A DNA stretch of 64,000 nt from the NCBI GenBank assembly GCA_048263775.1, contig JBLXDU010000003.1, positions 248,001-312,000 of the forward strand, written 5' to 3'. Positions 48,465 through 56,719 of this stretch are shown here, piece by piece (position 1 is the first letter of the stretch; each line of letters begins with the position of its first letter). Position numbers and translations under genes: made by a program. Under the pieces are notes generated by a model, which ran no database searches, was not told where the DNA came from, and worked only from the letters and a program-made list of their open reading frames with translations. The DNA is from UBA1479 sp048263775 (GTDB lineage Bacteria > Pseudomonadota > Alphaproteobacteria > Rhodospirillales > Casp-alpha2).

Positions 48465-49850
48465 TCAGGCGTCTCCGTGACTGAGGGCGAGGACCGAACG
48501 CAGGCTGTTCGCTTCCTCCAGGTTTAACAGGGCGCATGAGAACCGTTCCATGCCCGCCTCGGACAGATAGGGCGCGCAAAGGCCATCGAACTTGGCGCGG
48601 AACTCGGCTTGGCTCATGAAGTTGTCGGGCTCGCCCTTGGGGATTTCGACGAAGCGCTCATGGACCTCGCCGGACTTCATGCGGATCGTCGCCTTGCCCG
48701 CCATGTTGTCGGGGAAGGCCGCTTCGGCATCGGGATCGACGACCGTGGAAATGCGCTTCACCAGGGCCAGCGTGTCGGCGTCGTTCAGATGCGTCTTGTA
48801 ATCGTCCCACACCATGTTACCCGTGCGCAGCACCACGGCGGCGCAGAACGGCATGGAGAATTGGCCGTCGACGATGGATTTCGGGTTCTGCTTTTCCGCA
48901 TCCGAATTGCCGACGATCTTCCAGCCCGTTTCCGGCACGCCGATGGTCGCACTGTCCACGTTGTCGGCGGTAATCCCGTGTTCGCCGGCCAACTGGCGGA
49001 TGGCGTCCATGGCCGCGTGGGTGTAGCGGCAGCTGGGATAGGGTTTCACGCCGAGCGCCATGGTTTCCCAATAGTCGCCCAGGTTCGCCGCCGCCTTGTC
49101 CAGGTCGGCCTTGGGCGACAGGGAGTGGAGGAAGCCCCATTTGCCTTCGATGGCTTCCTTCGGGCCCTTGAAGCCTTCCGCCGCCATGGTGGCGCAAGTC
49201 AGGCCGTTCTGCGCCGCCTGCCCGACGTGGGAGCGCTTGGTCCAGGCGCCATCGGCCAGGAACTGCATGGACCCTGCCGCTTGGCTGAGCGCGATGCCGA
49301 GGGCGCTTTCGATGCCGTCGGCATCAAGGCCCAGAATTTTGCCCGCCGCCGCGGCCGCGGCCATGACACCAGTGGTCGCCGTCGGGTGGTAACCGCGATC
49401 GTAATGGGCGGTCGGCACCAGCGCCTTGGCCAGGCGGATCTGAATTTCATAGCCGACCACGCAGGCGGTAATGACATCCTTGCCGGACGCATCGGTCATT
49501 TCCGCCGCCGCCAGCACCGCCGGGACAATGGGTGCGGAGGAATGCAGGGAGGCTTCCGCATGGGTGTCGTCAAAATCCAGAGAATGCGCCAGCGAGCCGT
49601 TGACCAGGGCCGCCGCCATGGGCGTGTAACCGCGCCCATCGCCGAGCACCGAACAATTGCCCGCGACCTGGCCTAGGCGTTCGACCGCGCTGACCAGGCT
49701 GGCCGTGCTTTCCGCATCGTGGCGGGCGCGGACCATGATGCCGGCGATGTCGAGGATCAGGAGCTTGGTGCGGGCCGCAATTCCGGCCGGCAACTTGTCA
49801 TAGGTCAGGCCGGCCGCGAATTCAGCCAATTGGCGGGTAGTGCCCGTCAT
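48465..49850 (-). CDS. MmgE/PrpD family protein (copy 2), first gene of the ten-gene operon
   Basis: 461 residues. Family segments: TKLLILDIAGIMVRARH, NGSLAHSLDFDDTHAEASLHSSAPIVPAVLAAAE, and YPSCRYTHAAMDAIRQLAGEHG. GGAGGAAA precedes ATG 49850 by about 9 bases. It diverges from a LysR gene 138 bases away, the likely activator of the whole operon. The reaction (dehydration, decarboxylation or epimerisation) cannot be told from sequence. Confidence 0.85.
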   Translation of the reverse strand: MTGTTRQLAEFAAGLTYDKLPAGIAARTKLLILDIAGIMVRARHDAESTASLVSAVERLGQVAGNCSVLGDGRGYTPMAAALVNGSLAHSLDFDDTHAEASLHSSAPIVPAVLAAAEMTDASGKDVITACVVGYEIQIRLAKALVPTAHYDRGYHPTATTGVMAAAAAAGKILGLDADGIESALGIALSQAAGSMQFLADGAWTKRSHVGQAAQNGLTCATMAAEGFKGPKEAIEGKWGFLHSLSPKADLDKAAANLGDYWETMALGVKPYPSCRYTHAAMDAIRQLAGEHGITADNVDSATIGVPETGWKIVGNSDAEKQNPKSIVDGQFSMPFCAAVVLRTGNMVWDDYKTHLNDADTLALVKRISTVVDPDAEAAFPDNMAGKATIRMKSGEVHERFVEIPKGEPDNFMSQAEFRAKFDGLCAPYLSEAGMERFSCALLNLEEANSLRSVLALSHGDA

Positions 49851-49988
49851 CGTTCGGTTTCCTCCATGCGTTAATACCGCGCCTGTTTTCGGCGCGGTTA
49901 CCATTTCGAAGGGCGACTACACCACAAGATTTGTGATAGGGCTAATAGCAATATATGGATTATTAATCTGGATAAGAGATCAATCGTC

Positions 49989-50900
49989 ATGCTGCCCATG
50001 ACCCTGAAACAGCTGGAGATTTTCGTCGCCGTGGCGGAGCAGAACGGCTTTCGCCGGGCGTCGGAACGCCTCAACCTGAGCCAGTCCGCCGTAACGGCCC
50101 ATATCAAGCTGCTGGAATCCCATCTGGGCGTGCCGCTGTTCCACCGCACCACGCGGACCGTCCGCATGACCGAAGCCGGGGAAAACCTGTACCGCCGCGC
50201 GGGCCGCGTGCTTGAAGGGCTGGAGGACATCGTCCGCATCTTTCACGACGAGGCCGCCATGGGCCGGGGCCGCGTATTGCTGACCTCCGCGCCCAGCTTC
50301 GCCGCGACACGCCTGCCCGCCATCCTGGCCCGCTTCCGCGACCGCAATCCCAACATCACGGTCCACGTACGAGAGGCCTATGCCACGGACATGTTGGACA
50401 TCCTGCGCCGGGGCGACGCCGATTTCGCCATCGGGCCCGTGGAAAAAGTGCCGAGGGAATTCGAATTTCGCCAATTTTTGGCCGACGGCTATTGCGCCGT
50501 CGTCACCGCAAGCCACCCGCTGGCCGGGCAGACGGACATTCCCCTGGGTGCCCTCACTGACGAAACGATTCTGGCCCTGCCGTTGCCGTCACGCACCCGC
50601 ATCCAGGTCGAAAGCGCCTTTCAATCGGTCGGCATGACCCTGGTGCCGCATTTCGAAATGCTGCATCACCAGACTCTGATTTCCATGGCGGAACAGGGCC
50701 TGGGCGTGGCGATTCTGCCGGAAACGGCCGTACCGCCCGCCAAGGATGGGTCTTATTGGGCGGCCCGCATCAAGCACCCGCAACTAACCCGGCGCATCGG
50801 CATCATCACCCTGCGCGGCCAGACCCTGGCGCCGGGAGCCAGTGAGCTTGCCAATTTGATCGCGGGGAAAAAGCCAAAGGCCGAAGCGTCCGCCGGTTAA
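49989..50900 (+). CDS. LysR family regulator, likely activator of the ten-gene operon
   Basis: 303 residues. HTH at about residues 4-63 (LKQLEIFVAVAEQNGFRRASERLNLSQSAVTAHIKLLESHLGVPLFHRT), with an effector domain of the CbbR/CysB type (VLLTSAPSFAATRLPAILARFRDRNPNITVHVREAY). An alternative ATG at 49998 is also possible. The 138-base AT-rich spacer to the divergent MmgE/PrpD gene is where its operator should lie. Its stop overlaps the hydroxypyruvate isomerase stop in a TTAA. Confidence 0.85.
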   Translation: MLPMTLKQLEIFVAVAEQNGFRRASERLNLSQSAVTAHIKLLESHLGVPLFHRTTRTVRMTEAGENLYRRAGRVLEGLEDIVRIFHDEAAMGRGRVLLTSAPSFAATRLPAILARFRDRNPNITVHVREAYATDMLDILRRGDADFAIGPVEKVPREFEFRQFLADGYCAVVTASHPLAGQTDIPLGALTDETILALPLPSRTRIQVESAFQSVGMTLVPHFEMLHHQTLISMAEQGLGVAILPETAVPPAKDGSYWAARIKHPQLTRRIGIITLRGQTLAPGASELANLIAGKKPKAEASAG

Positions 50901-51700
50901 CCCAGACCGAAGTCCTTCGCCCATTTCAGCGACGCCTTGGTCGCCCCCGGCTTGGTCTTGTTATGGGGGGCGTATTCGCAGCCGAGCCAACCTTTGAAGC
51001 CAAGGCGATCGCACAGATCGAACACGAAGGGGTAGTTGATTTCCCCCTCGTCCGGCGGGGTGCGGCCCGGATTGCCCGCGATCTGTACATGTAGGATCGA
51101 CGGCAGGTGTGCTTCGAAGGTGCGCGTTATGTCGCCTTCCATGACCTGGGCGTTATAGAAATCGTACTGGATGCCGATGTTTGTGGAGCCCGCCGCCTTC
51201 ACCGCATCGACCACTCGTTGCGCCTCTTTCGTCGTCTGCACCAGATAGCCCGGGCGGGCGATGGTGTTGATGGGCTCGATCAAAGCGCTCAGTCCCGCCT
51301 CGGCCAACACCGGGCAGGCCCAGGTCAGGTTTTCGATGAACACCTTGGACGCGGCATTGCGATCCCAGTTGTCCATCTGCCAGCCGGCCAGCACATGCAG
51401 ATAGCGCGTCCCCAGCACCTTGGCATAGTCGATGGCCTTGCCAATCGAATCCTGGAATTCACCCTTGCGGCCCTTCAGCCCGGCGATGCCGTATTCGCCT
51501 TCCTGCTTTCCAGGCGGCGAATTGAACATCAGAAAATCCAGGCCGGCCGCCTTGCAAGCGTCGCCCAGGGCATTCGCATCATGGCCATAGAGAATTGTGC
51601 ATTCGACGGTGGTGAAGCCCAGGTCGCGGACCAGCTGGAAACGCTCCAGCATGGGCACTTCCTGGGCCATCCAACCAATGTTGGCGGCGAAACGGGGCAT
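50897..51700 (-). CDS. hyi: Hydroxypyruvate isomerase family protein
   Basis: 267 residues, xylose-isomerase-like TIM barrel. The metal/substrate glutamates appear in ALIEPINTIARPGYLVQTT and WLGCEYAPHNKT, and the conserved HVQIAGNPGRTPPDEGEINYP block is nearly identical to Hyi/OtnI proteins. It interconverts hydroxypyruvate and tartronate semialdehyde, or a 4-carbon analogue. It is not in an obvious operon: glnK lies 48 bases upstream on the same strand. Confidence 0.85.
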   Translation of the reverse strand: MPRFAANIGWMAQEVPMLERFQLVRDLGFTTVECTILYGHDANALGDACKAAGLDFLMFNSPPGKQEGEYGIAGLKGRKGEFQDSIGKAIDYAKVLGTRYLHVLAGWQMDNWDRNAASKVFIENLTWACPVLAEAGLSALIEPINTIARPGYLVQTTKEAQRVVDAVKAAGSTNIGIQYDFYNAQVMEGDITRTFEAHLPSILHVQIAGNPGRTPPDEGEINYPFVFDLCDRLGFKGWLGCEYAPHNKTKPGATKASLKWAKDFGLG

Positions 51701-51748
51701 GTTTTGCCCTCCCCGGCCTGGGCGCGCCCGGCGCGCCGGATTCAGATG

Positions 51749-52087
51749 TTAGAGCGCGTCATTGTCCTGTTCGCCGGTGCGGATGCGCACGGCGCTGTCC
51801 AGATCATAGACGAAGACCTTCCCGTCGCCGATCTTGCCGGTGTTGGCGGCTCCCTTGATGGCCTCGACCACCTCGGCCGCCTTATCGTCAGTCACCGCGA
51901 TCTCAATCTTCACCTTGGGCAGGAAATGGACCTGGTATTCAGCCCCGCGGTAGATTTCCGTCTGTCCGCGCTGCCGGCCATAGCCTTTCACTTCCGAGAC
52001 GGTCATCCCTTCGACACCGGTCGCGGCCAACGCCTCGCGAACGGCGTCCAGCTTGTGCGGTTTGATCACCGCCATGACGAACTTCAT
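51749..52087 (-). CDS. glnK: PII signal protein GlnK/GlnB
   Basis: 112 residues. The T-loop is intact with the uridylylation site Tyr51 in GQTEIYRGAEYQVHFLPKVKIEIAV, and KIGDGKVFVYDLDSAVRIRTGE binds ATP. Linked to amtB, so GlnK by context; it would plug the AmtB channel when ammonium rises. AGGAGAGG precedes the ATG by about 5 bases. Gene order is amtB then glnK; the common order in proteobacteria is glnK then amtB. Confidence 0.9.
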   Translation of the reverse strand: MKFVMAVIKPHKLDAVREALAATGVEGMTVSEVKGYGRQRGQTEIYRGAEYQVHFLPKVKIEIAVTDDKAAEVVEAIKGAANTGKIGDGKVFVYDLDSAVRIRTGEQDNDAL

Positions 52088-52133
52088 GTTGCCTCTCCTA
52101 ATGTCCTTGCGTTTGCCGTTATTCACGGCTTGC

Positions 52134-52157
52134 GGGCAGAGCACCGCTGCTCCGCCC
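52134..52157. terminator. Hairpin between amtB and glnK
   Basis: GGGCAGAGCA and TGCTCCGCCC form a 10-bp stem (one G-U on the transcript strand) around a 4-base loop. On the transcribed (minus) strand no T-run follows, so it is likely an attenuator or mRNA-end stabiliser that lowers glnK relative to amtB, not a full terminator. Confidence 0.45.
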
Positions 52158-52168
52158 TTTATAGCACG

Positions 52169-53491
52169 TCAGTCGAGCCTGTACGCGGTCTCACCGTGGT
52201 TGGTGATGTCCAGGCCTTCCAGTTCATCATCCTCGCGAACGCGGATGCCATTGGTCAGCCCGGCCGTGATCTTAACCAGGATGAAGGTGGCAATGGCCGA
52301 CCACGCCACGGTGACTGCCAGCCCCAACGTCTGCACGCCGAGCGCGTCAAACATGGTTTTGCCTTCGGGCAGGCCCAGGCCACCGAACATGGGTGCGCAT
52401 AGGAACGCGACCAGGATGGTGCCCAACGAGCCACCGACGCCGTGGACGGCGAACACGTCCAAGGAATCATCCAGCTTCCAGGCAGTCTTCACGATCTGCA
52501 CCATCTTGAAACAGACCAGACCGGCGGCGACGCCGATGATCAGGGCGCCAATGGGGCCGACAAAGCCCGACGCCGGTGTGATCGTGGCCAACCCCGCGAT
52601 GGTACCGGTAACAAGACCGACCAGGGACGGCTTGCCGTACTTCTTCCATTCAATCAGCATCCACACCAGCGACGCCGTGGCGGCAGCGATATGGGTGACC
52701 GTCAGCGCCATTCCGGCCGACCCGTTGGCCGCCAGGGCGGAACCGCCGTTAAAGCCGAACCAGCCGACCCAAAGCATGCAGGCCCCCATGGCGACCATGC
52801 CCGGGTTGTGCGGCGGCGCGACATCGTTCGGGAATCCGTGCCTGGCCCCCAGAGCCTTGACGATAACCAGCGATGAAATACCCGCCGTGGCGTGCACGAC
52901 CAAACCACCGGCGAAATCCATGACGCCCATCTGCGCAAGCCAGCCGCCGCCCCAGACCCAATGGGTCACCGGGGCGTAGACGACGATCAGCCACAACGAC
53001 GACAGGATCAGCACGGCAGAGAACTTGATTCGCTCCACATAGGCGCCGACCATGAGCGCCGGCGTGATGATCGCGAAGGTCATCTGGAACGAGAAGAACA
53101 CGTTTTCAGGAATGGTGCCCGACAATGCTTCCGTGCCGACGCCGGCCAGGAACATGCGGGACAGACCACCGATCAGGTCGTTGGCCCCGGCCCCGTCCGT
53201 GAACGACAGGCTGTAGCCGATGATCAGCCACAACACACTCATCAAACAGGCGATCGCGACGCAATGCATGAGCACGCTCAGCACGTTGCGTGACCGCACC
53301 AGCCCGCCATAGAACAGAGCCAGCCCCGGCAGGGTCATGAACAGGACCAAGGCGGTTGCCGTGATGATCCAGGCCGTGTCGCCGGAATTAAGCTGATCGG
53401 CGGCAAAGGCCGCATCAGGCGTGAAAATTGTCAGAAGAACGGCCGCAAGCGAGAATGCCGGCACGGCCTGCCGGCGAAAGAACTTGAACAT
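52169..53491 (-). CDS. amtB: Ammonium transporter AmtB
   Basis: 440 residues. A signal-like N-terminus (FSLAAVLLTIFTPDAAFA) precedes eleven membrane segments. Family motifs: FMTLPGLALFYGGLVRSRNVLSVLMHC, DFAGGLVVHATAGISSLVIV (pore His) and DDSLDVFAVHGVGGSLGTI (second pore His). GGGGAG precedes the ATG. It conducts ammonia/ammonium across the inner membrane and is regulated by GlnK encoded 81 bases downstream. I found no sigma-54 promoter upstream, though such genes often have one. Confidence 0.95.
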   Translation of the reverse strand: MFKFFRRQAVPAFSLAAVLLTIFTPDAAFAADQLNSGDTAWIITATALVLFMTLPGLALFYGGLVRSRNVLSVLMHCVAIACLMSVLWLIIGYSLSFTDGAGANDLIGGLSRMFLAGVGTEALSGTIPENVFFSFQMTFAIITPALMVGAYVERIKFSAVLILSSLWLIVVYAPVTHWVWGGGWLAQMGVMDFAGGLVVHATAGISSLVIVKALGARHGFPNDVAPPHNPGMVAMGACMLWVGWFGFNGGSALAANGSAGMALTVTHIAAATASLVWMLIEWKKYGKPSLVGLVTGTIAGLATITPASGFVGPIGALIIGVAAGLVCFKMVQIVKTAWKLDDSLDVFAVHGVGGSLGTILVAFLCAPMFGGLGLPEGKTMFDALGVQTLGLAVTVAWSAIATFILVKITAGLTNGIRVREDDELEGLDITNHGETAYRLD

Positions 53492-53739
53492 GACACTCCC
53501 CGTCGTTGGGTTAGGGTTTGCTTCGATGCAATTTTTTACGCGCCTAACCGGACCGGTGTGATGAACCTGACGGGGTGGGTTGATCCCTCCTCGCGCCGGT
53601 CCCCGGCCTCTCGTTCTTAAGACTTTGATAGCCCCGATAATGCCCGACGGCCTAGACGATGCAAAGCCTAATTCCGGCCCCGGCATCATCCCGGTACACG
53701 ATCAATTCGGGATCGGGGCCGCTTTCCGCAGCAGGTAGA

Positions 53740-54519
53740 TCAGCAGGCCTTGAAGGCTGGCTTTTCCTTGGCCAGAAAAGCGCGCACGCCTTCCTTGTAA
53801 TCTTCGGAATCACACAGCGCATAGCTTGATTTCAGTTCTTCCGGGCTGATCTGCGTGGACTGCAGCAGGCGGCGCAGGATCTTTTTCGAACCGCGCGCGG
53901 CCAAGGGCGCCCCCTGGGCGACACGCCAGGCAACGGTTTCCGCCTCGTCGTCCAATTGGTCCGCCGGCACGACCCGGGTCAACAGGCCCTTGGCATAGGC
54001 CTCGTCGGTCTCCAGAATCCGGCCTTCCAACAGCAATTCCATGATCACCGCCGGCGGCACCACGACCAGCGCCGCCGCCATTTCCGGATAGGCGAAGGCA
54101 TGGCCCAGGCGATTGATGGGAATGCCGAAACGCGATCCTTCGGCTGCCAGGCGCATATCGCAGCAGCAGGCGATCTCGAACCCACCGCCGGTGCAGGCTC
54201 CTCGGATCACCGCGATCGTCGGATGCTTCAGGTTCGAAAATGCATGCAGCGCATCAGCGACGACCTTGCCGTAGGTTTCGGCCTGATCAGCACTCATGCG
54301 CTTTTCCGGGAATTCTGAGATATCCGCCCCGGCGGCGAAATGATCACCCATTCCCGTGACCAGCACGCAGCGCAAATCATCGTCGGCTTCCAGTTCCGCC
54401 GTGACCTCGACCAGCCGCCGCCAGGCGTCCAGGTTCATGGCGTTACGCTTTTGGGGATTATTGATGATCAGGGTCGCGATGGCGCCCTTGCGTTCCAGGC
54501 GGATAATGTCGTCGTTCAT
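53740..54519 (-). CDS. Enoyl-CoA hydratase/isomerase family protein
   Basis: 259 residues. Oxyanion-hole segments are GMGDHFAAGADISEFPEKRM and RGACTGGGFEIACCCDMRLA. Neither usual catalytic Glu is visible in the following region (INRLGHAFAYPEMAAALVVVPP), apart from the E in YPEMAAA. It lies 19 bases downstream of a 2-hydroxyacid dehydrogenase, so they may share a transcript, although no common pathway is obvious. Confidence 0.82.
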   Translation of the reverse strand: MNDDIIRLERKGAIATLIINNPQKRNAMNLDAWRRLVEVTAELEADDDLRCVLVTGMGDHFAAGADISEFPEKRMSADQAETYGKVVADALHAFSNLKHPTIAVIRGACTGGGFEIACCCDMRLAAEGSRFGIPINRLGHAFAYPEMAAALVVVPPAVIMELLLEGRILETDEAYAKGLLTRVVPADQLDDEAETVAWRVAQGAPLAARGSKKILRRLLQSTQISPEELKSSYALCDSEDYKEGVRAFLAKEKPAFKAC

Positions 54520-54538
54520 GGCGTGGTCTTCTTGTGTC

Positions 54539-55501
54539 TTAGTCTTCGGCGTTCAGGACCCGGACGGGCGAACCGGCCATCCAGGATTTGATGCATTCCA
54601 CGGCTTCCGGGTACATCACTTCGTAATTTTCCCGGATCACGTAGCCCGTGTGGCCGGTTAGCACGGCATTGTCGAGCTTGCGCAGGTCGTGGTCTGCGGG
54701 CAGCGGCTCCACATCATAGACGTCGATCCCGGCACCCTTGATCTTGTTCGCCTTGAGCGCCGCGATCAGCGCCGCCTCGTCGATGATCGGCCCGCGCGAG
54801 GTATTGACGATGTAGGCTGAGGGCTTCATCAGCGCCAACTCATCCGCACCGACCAGGCCCGTGGTCCGTTCCGACAGCAGAACATGGATGGTCACCACGT
54901 CGGACTGCTTGAACAGGTCTTCCTTGGAAACGCGGGTCGCATTGCATTCGGCGGCCCGCTCGTCGGTCAGGTTTTCCGACCAGGCGATGACCTTCATGCC
55001 GAGCGCATTGCCGAGGGCCGCCGACTGCGCGCCGAGCTTGCCCAGGCCGATAACACCGAGCGTCTTGCCGCGCAAGCCGACCGGGAAGCTTTCCTGCCAA
55101 CCGCCGGCCTTCATGCAGCGGTCTTCCTTGGGAATTTCCTTGGTCACGGCGAAGATCAGGGCCCAGGTCTGTTCGAACGCCGGATAGGGCAGAATCGCCG
55201 TGCCGCAGACGGTGATGCCCATGGACCGTGCCTTTTTCATGTCCCAGGCCAGGTTGCGCATGCCCGTGGTCACCATCATCTTAAGATCCGGCAGCTTTTC
55301 CAGCTGCGACGCCGGAAAGCGGGTACGCTCGCGCATGCCGACCACGATGTCATACCCAGCCAGCGCCTTGGCGACCCGGTCTTCGTCGGTCTGCAGGAAT
55401 TCGTTGAAGGACGTGATCTCCACGTCCGGGCCCAGACTGTCCCAGTCGGCAAGTTCCAGAGCCACGTTCTGGTAGTCGTCCAGGATGGCGATGCGGGTCA
55501 T
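54539..55501 (-). CDS. D-2-hydroxyacid dehydrogenase family protein
   Basis: 320 residues. NAD loop LGVIGLGKLGAQSAALGNALG; catalytic Arg in NTSRGPIIDEAAL, Glu in DVYDVEPLPADHDLR and His in LTGHTGYVIRENY. The N-terminal catalytic domain has DIVVGMRERTRFPASQLEKLPDLKMMVTTGMRNLAWD. It reduces or oxidises a short 2-oxo/2-hydroxy acid; the substrate is unknown. GGGAGA lies about 7 bases before the ATG. Confidence 0.85.
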   Translation of the reverse strand: MTRIAILDDYQNVALELADWDSLGPDVEITSFNEFLQTDEDRVAKALAGYDIVVGMRERTRFPASQLEKLPDLKMMVTTGMRNLAWDMKKARSMGITVCGTAILPYPAFEQTWALIFAVTKEIPKEDRCMKAGGWQESFPVGLRGKTLGVIGLGKLGAQSAALGNALGMKVIAWSENLTDERAAECNATRVSKEDLFKQSDVVTIHVLLSERTTGLVGADELALMKPSAYIVNTSRGPIIDEAALIAALKANKIKGAGIDVYDVEPLPADHDLRKLDNAVLTGHTGYVIRENYEVMYPEAVECIKSWMAGSPVRVLNAED

Positions 55502-55722
55502 GTTTCCGTCTCCCTACGTTTCTTGATGCCGGCCCTGCCGGATTCGTTAAGGCCAGGATATGGCCCAACCGGGGGTGGGGCGGCAAGTCTTTAAAATCAC
55601 GCGACACTGCGTCAGGTTCACATAAGCTCTGGCATTTATGCTATGTTTGATGCACATATTGCGCCCGGCAAAGGTGCCAAAGACCCGTAAAACACCCCAC
55701 TGGGGCTAGGCCGAGAACACCC

Positions 55723-56667
55723 ATGCGGACCGACACCGGATTTTCCTTCTCCGATATCGTCGCCAAGGCGAACGATGCGGTCGTTGTTACCAAGGCCGCG
55801 ACGGGAAAATCGACGACGCCAAAAATCATTTACGTAAATGCGGCCTTTTGCCGTCTGTCGGGCTATTCGGAACAGGAAGCGGTGGGCAAGACGCCTTGGT
55901 TCCTGGACGGCCCAGATACGGATGCGGAAGTCCGAGCCAAGGTTGAGGATGCCGTCAAGGCCGGGCGGCACATGCGTACCCGCCTGCTGCAATACGCCAA
56001 GGACGGCACGACCTATTGGGTCGACGTCAACATCATGCCGCTGTTCGACAGCGACGGTGAGATCACCCATGTCGCCGCCATCCAGCGCGACGTGACCGAG
56101 GACGTAAAGCGGGAAGAAGAGCTTTTGTCCCTCGCAACGACCGACGATCTGACCGGTGCCAAGAACCGCCGTCATTTCATGGAGCGGGCGGAACTTGAAG
56201 TCCATCGCCTACGCCGCCACCGGGTACCGTTTTCCGTGGCCCTGCTGGACCTGGACCACTTCAAGCTGGTCAATGACACCCATGGCCATCAAGCCGGCGA
56301 CGATGTGCTGAAGGAAGCCGTCCGGCGCTGGCAATTGGGCCGCCGTCCGTTCGACACCCTCGGCCGCCTAGGCGGTGAGGAATTCGCCATTCTGCTGCCC
56401 GGTGCCGATGCCGAGGCCGCCATGACCGTGGCCGAACGCCTGCGCGCCGTCATCGCCGATACGCCTTTCGACACCATCGCCGGCCCCATCGATGTCACGG
56501 TTTCCATCGGCATCGCCGAAGCGGAAGACACGGACCAGACCATCGAGGGCACGCTGGGCCGTGCGGACGCGGCGCTCTACCTGTCCAAGCACGCCGGGCG
56601 AAATCGAGTGACCAAGGCGTCGCCGATCCCCATTGCCAAACGTAAAGCGTCCGGTAAGAAGGGCTGA
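55723..56667 (+). CDS. PAS(LOV-like)-GGDEF diguanylate cyclase
   Basis: 314 residues. PAS domain at about residues 12-130, closely LOV-like (VNAAFCRLSGYSEQEAVGK, GPDTD, LLQYAKDGTTYW, IQRDVTE), but the flavin-adduct cysteine of NCRFLQ is replaced: the motif reads TPWFLD, with Pro58 at the Cys position. GGDEF domain at about 140-305 has an active GGEEF (217-221) and an inhibitory RxxD site (208-211). It should make cyclic-di-GMP with product inhibition. A terminator follows at its stop codon. Confidence 0.9.
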   Translation: MRTDTGFSFSDIVAKANDAVVVTKAATGKSTTPKIIYVNAAFCRLSGYSEQEAVGKTPWFLDGPDTDAEVRAKVEDAVKAGRHMRTRLLQYAKDGTTYWVDVNIMPLFDSDGEITHVAAIQRDVTEDVKREEELLSLATTDDLTGAKNRRHFMERAELEVHRLRRHRVPFSVALLDLDHFKLVNDTHGHQAGDDVLKEAVRRWQLGRRPFDTLGRLGGEEFAILLPGADAEAAMTVAERLRAVIADTPFDTIAGPIDVTVSIGIAEAEDTDQTIEGTLGRADAALYLSKHAGRNRVTKASPIPIAKRKASGKKG

Positions 56668-56690
56668 TCGCCCTTCCCGCTTCTTTTCAC
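56658..56690 (+). terminator. Intrinsic terminator after the GGDEF gene
   Basis: GAAGGGC (56658-56664) pairs with GCCCTTC (56670-56676) around a 5-base loop that contains part of the TGA stop. A pyrimidine-rich tract with TTCTTTTC follows. The terminator overlaps the last codons of the gene. Confidence 0.65.
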
Positions 56691-56719
56691 AGCAAGATTT
56701 TTGAAATCGGGACGGCGGT

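Noticed and set aside
51107..52402. A 431-codon plus-strand open frame across the hydroxypyruvate isomerase, glnK and amtB
   Set aside because: It spans three clear genes on the other strand and has no motifs.
53492..53739. Sigma-54 promoter upstream of amtB
   Set aside because: I looked on the minus strand for GG-N10-GC spacing with flanking consensus and found none convincing.
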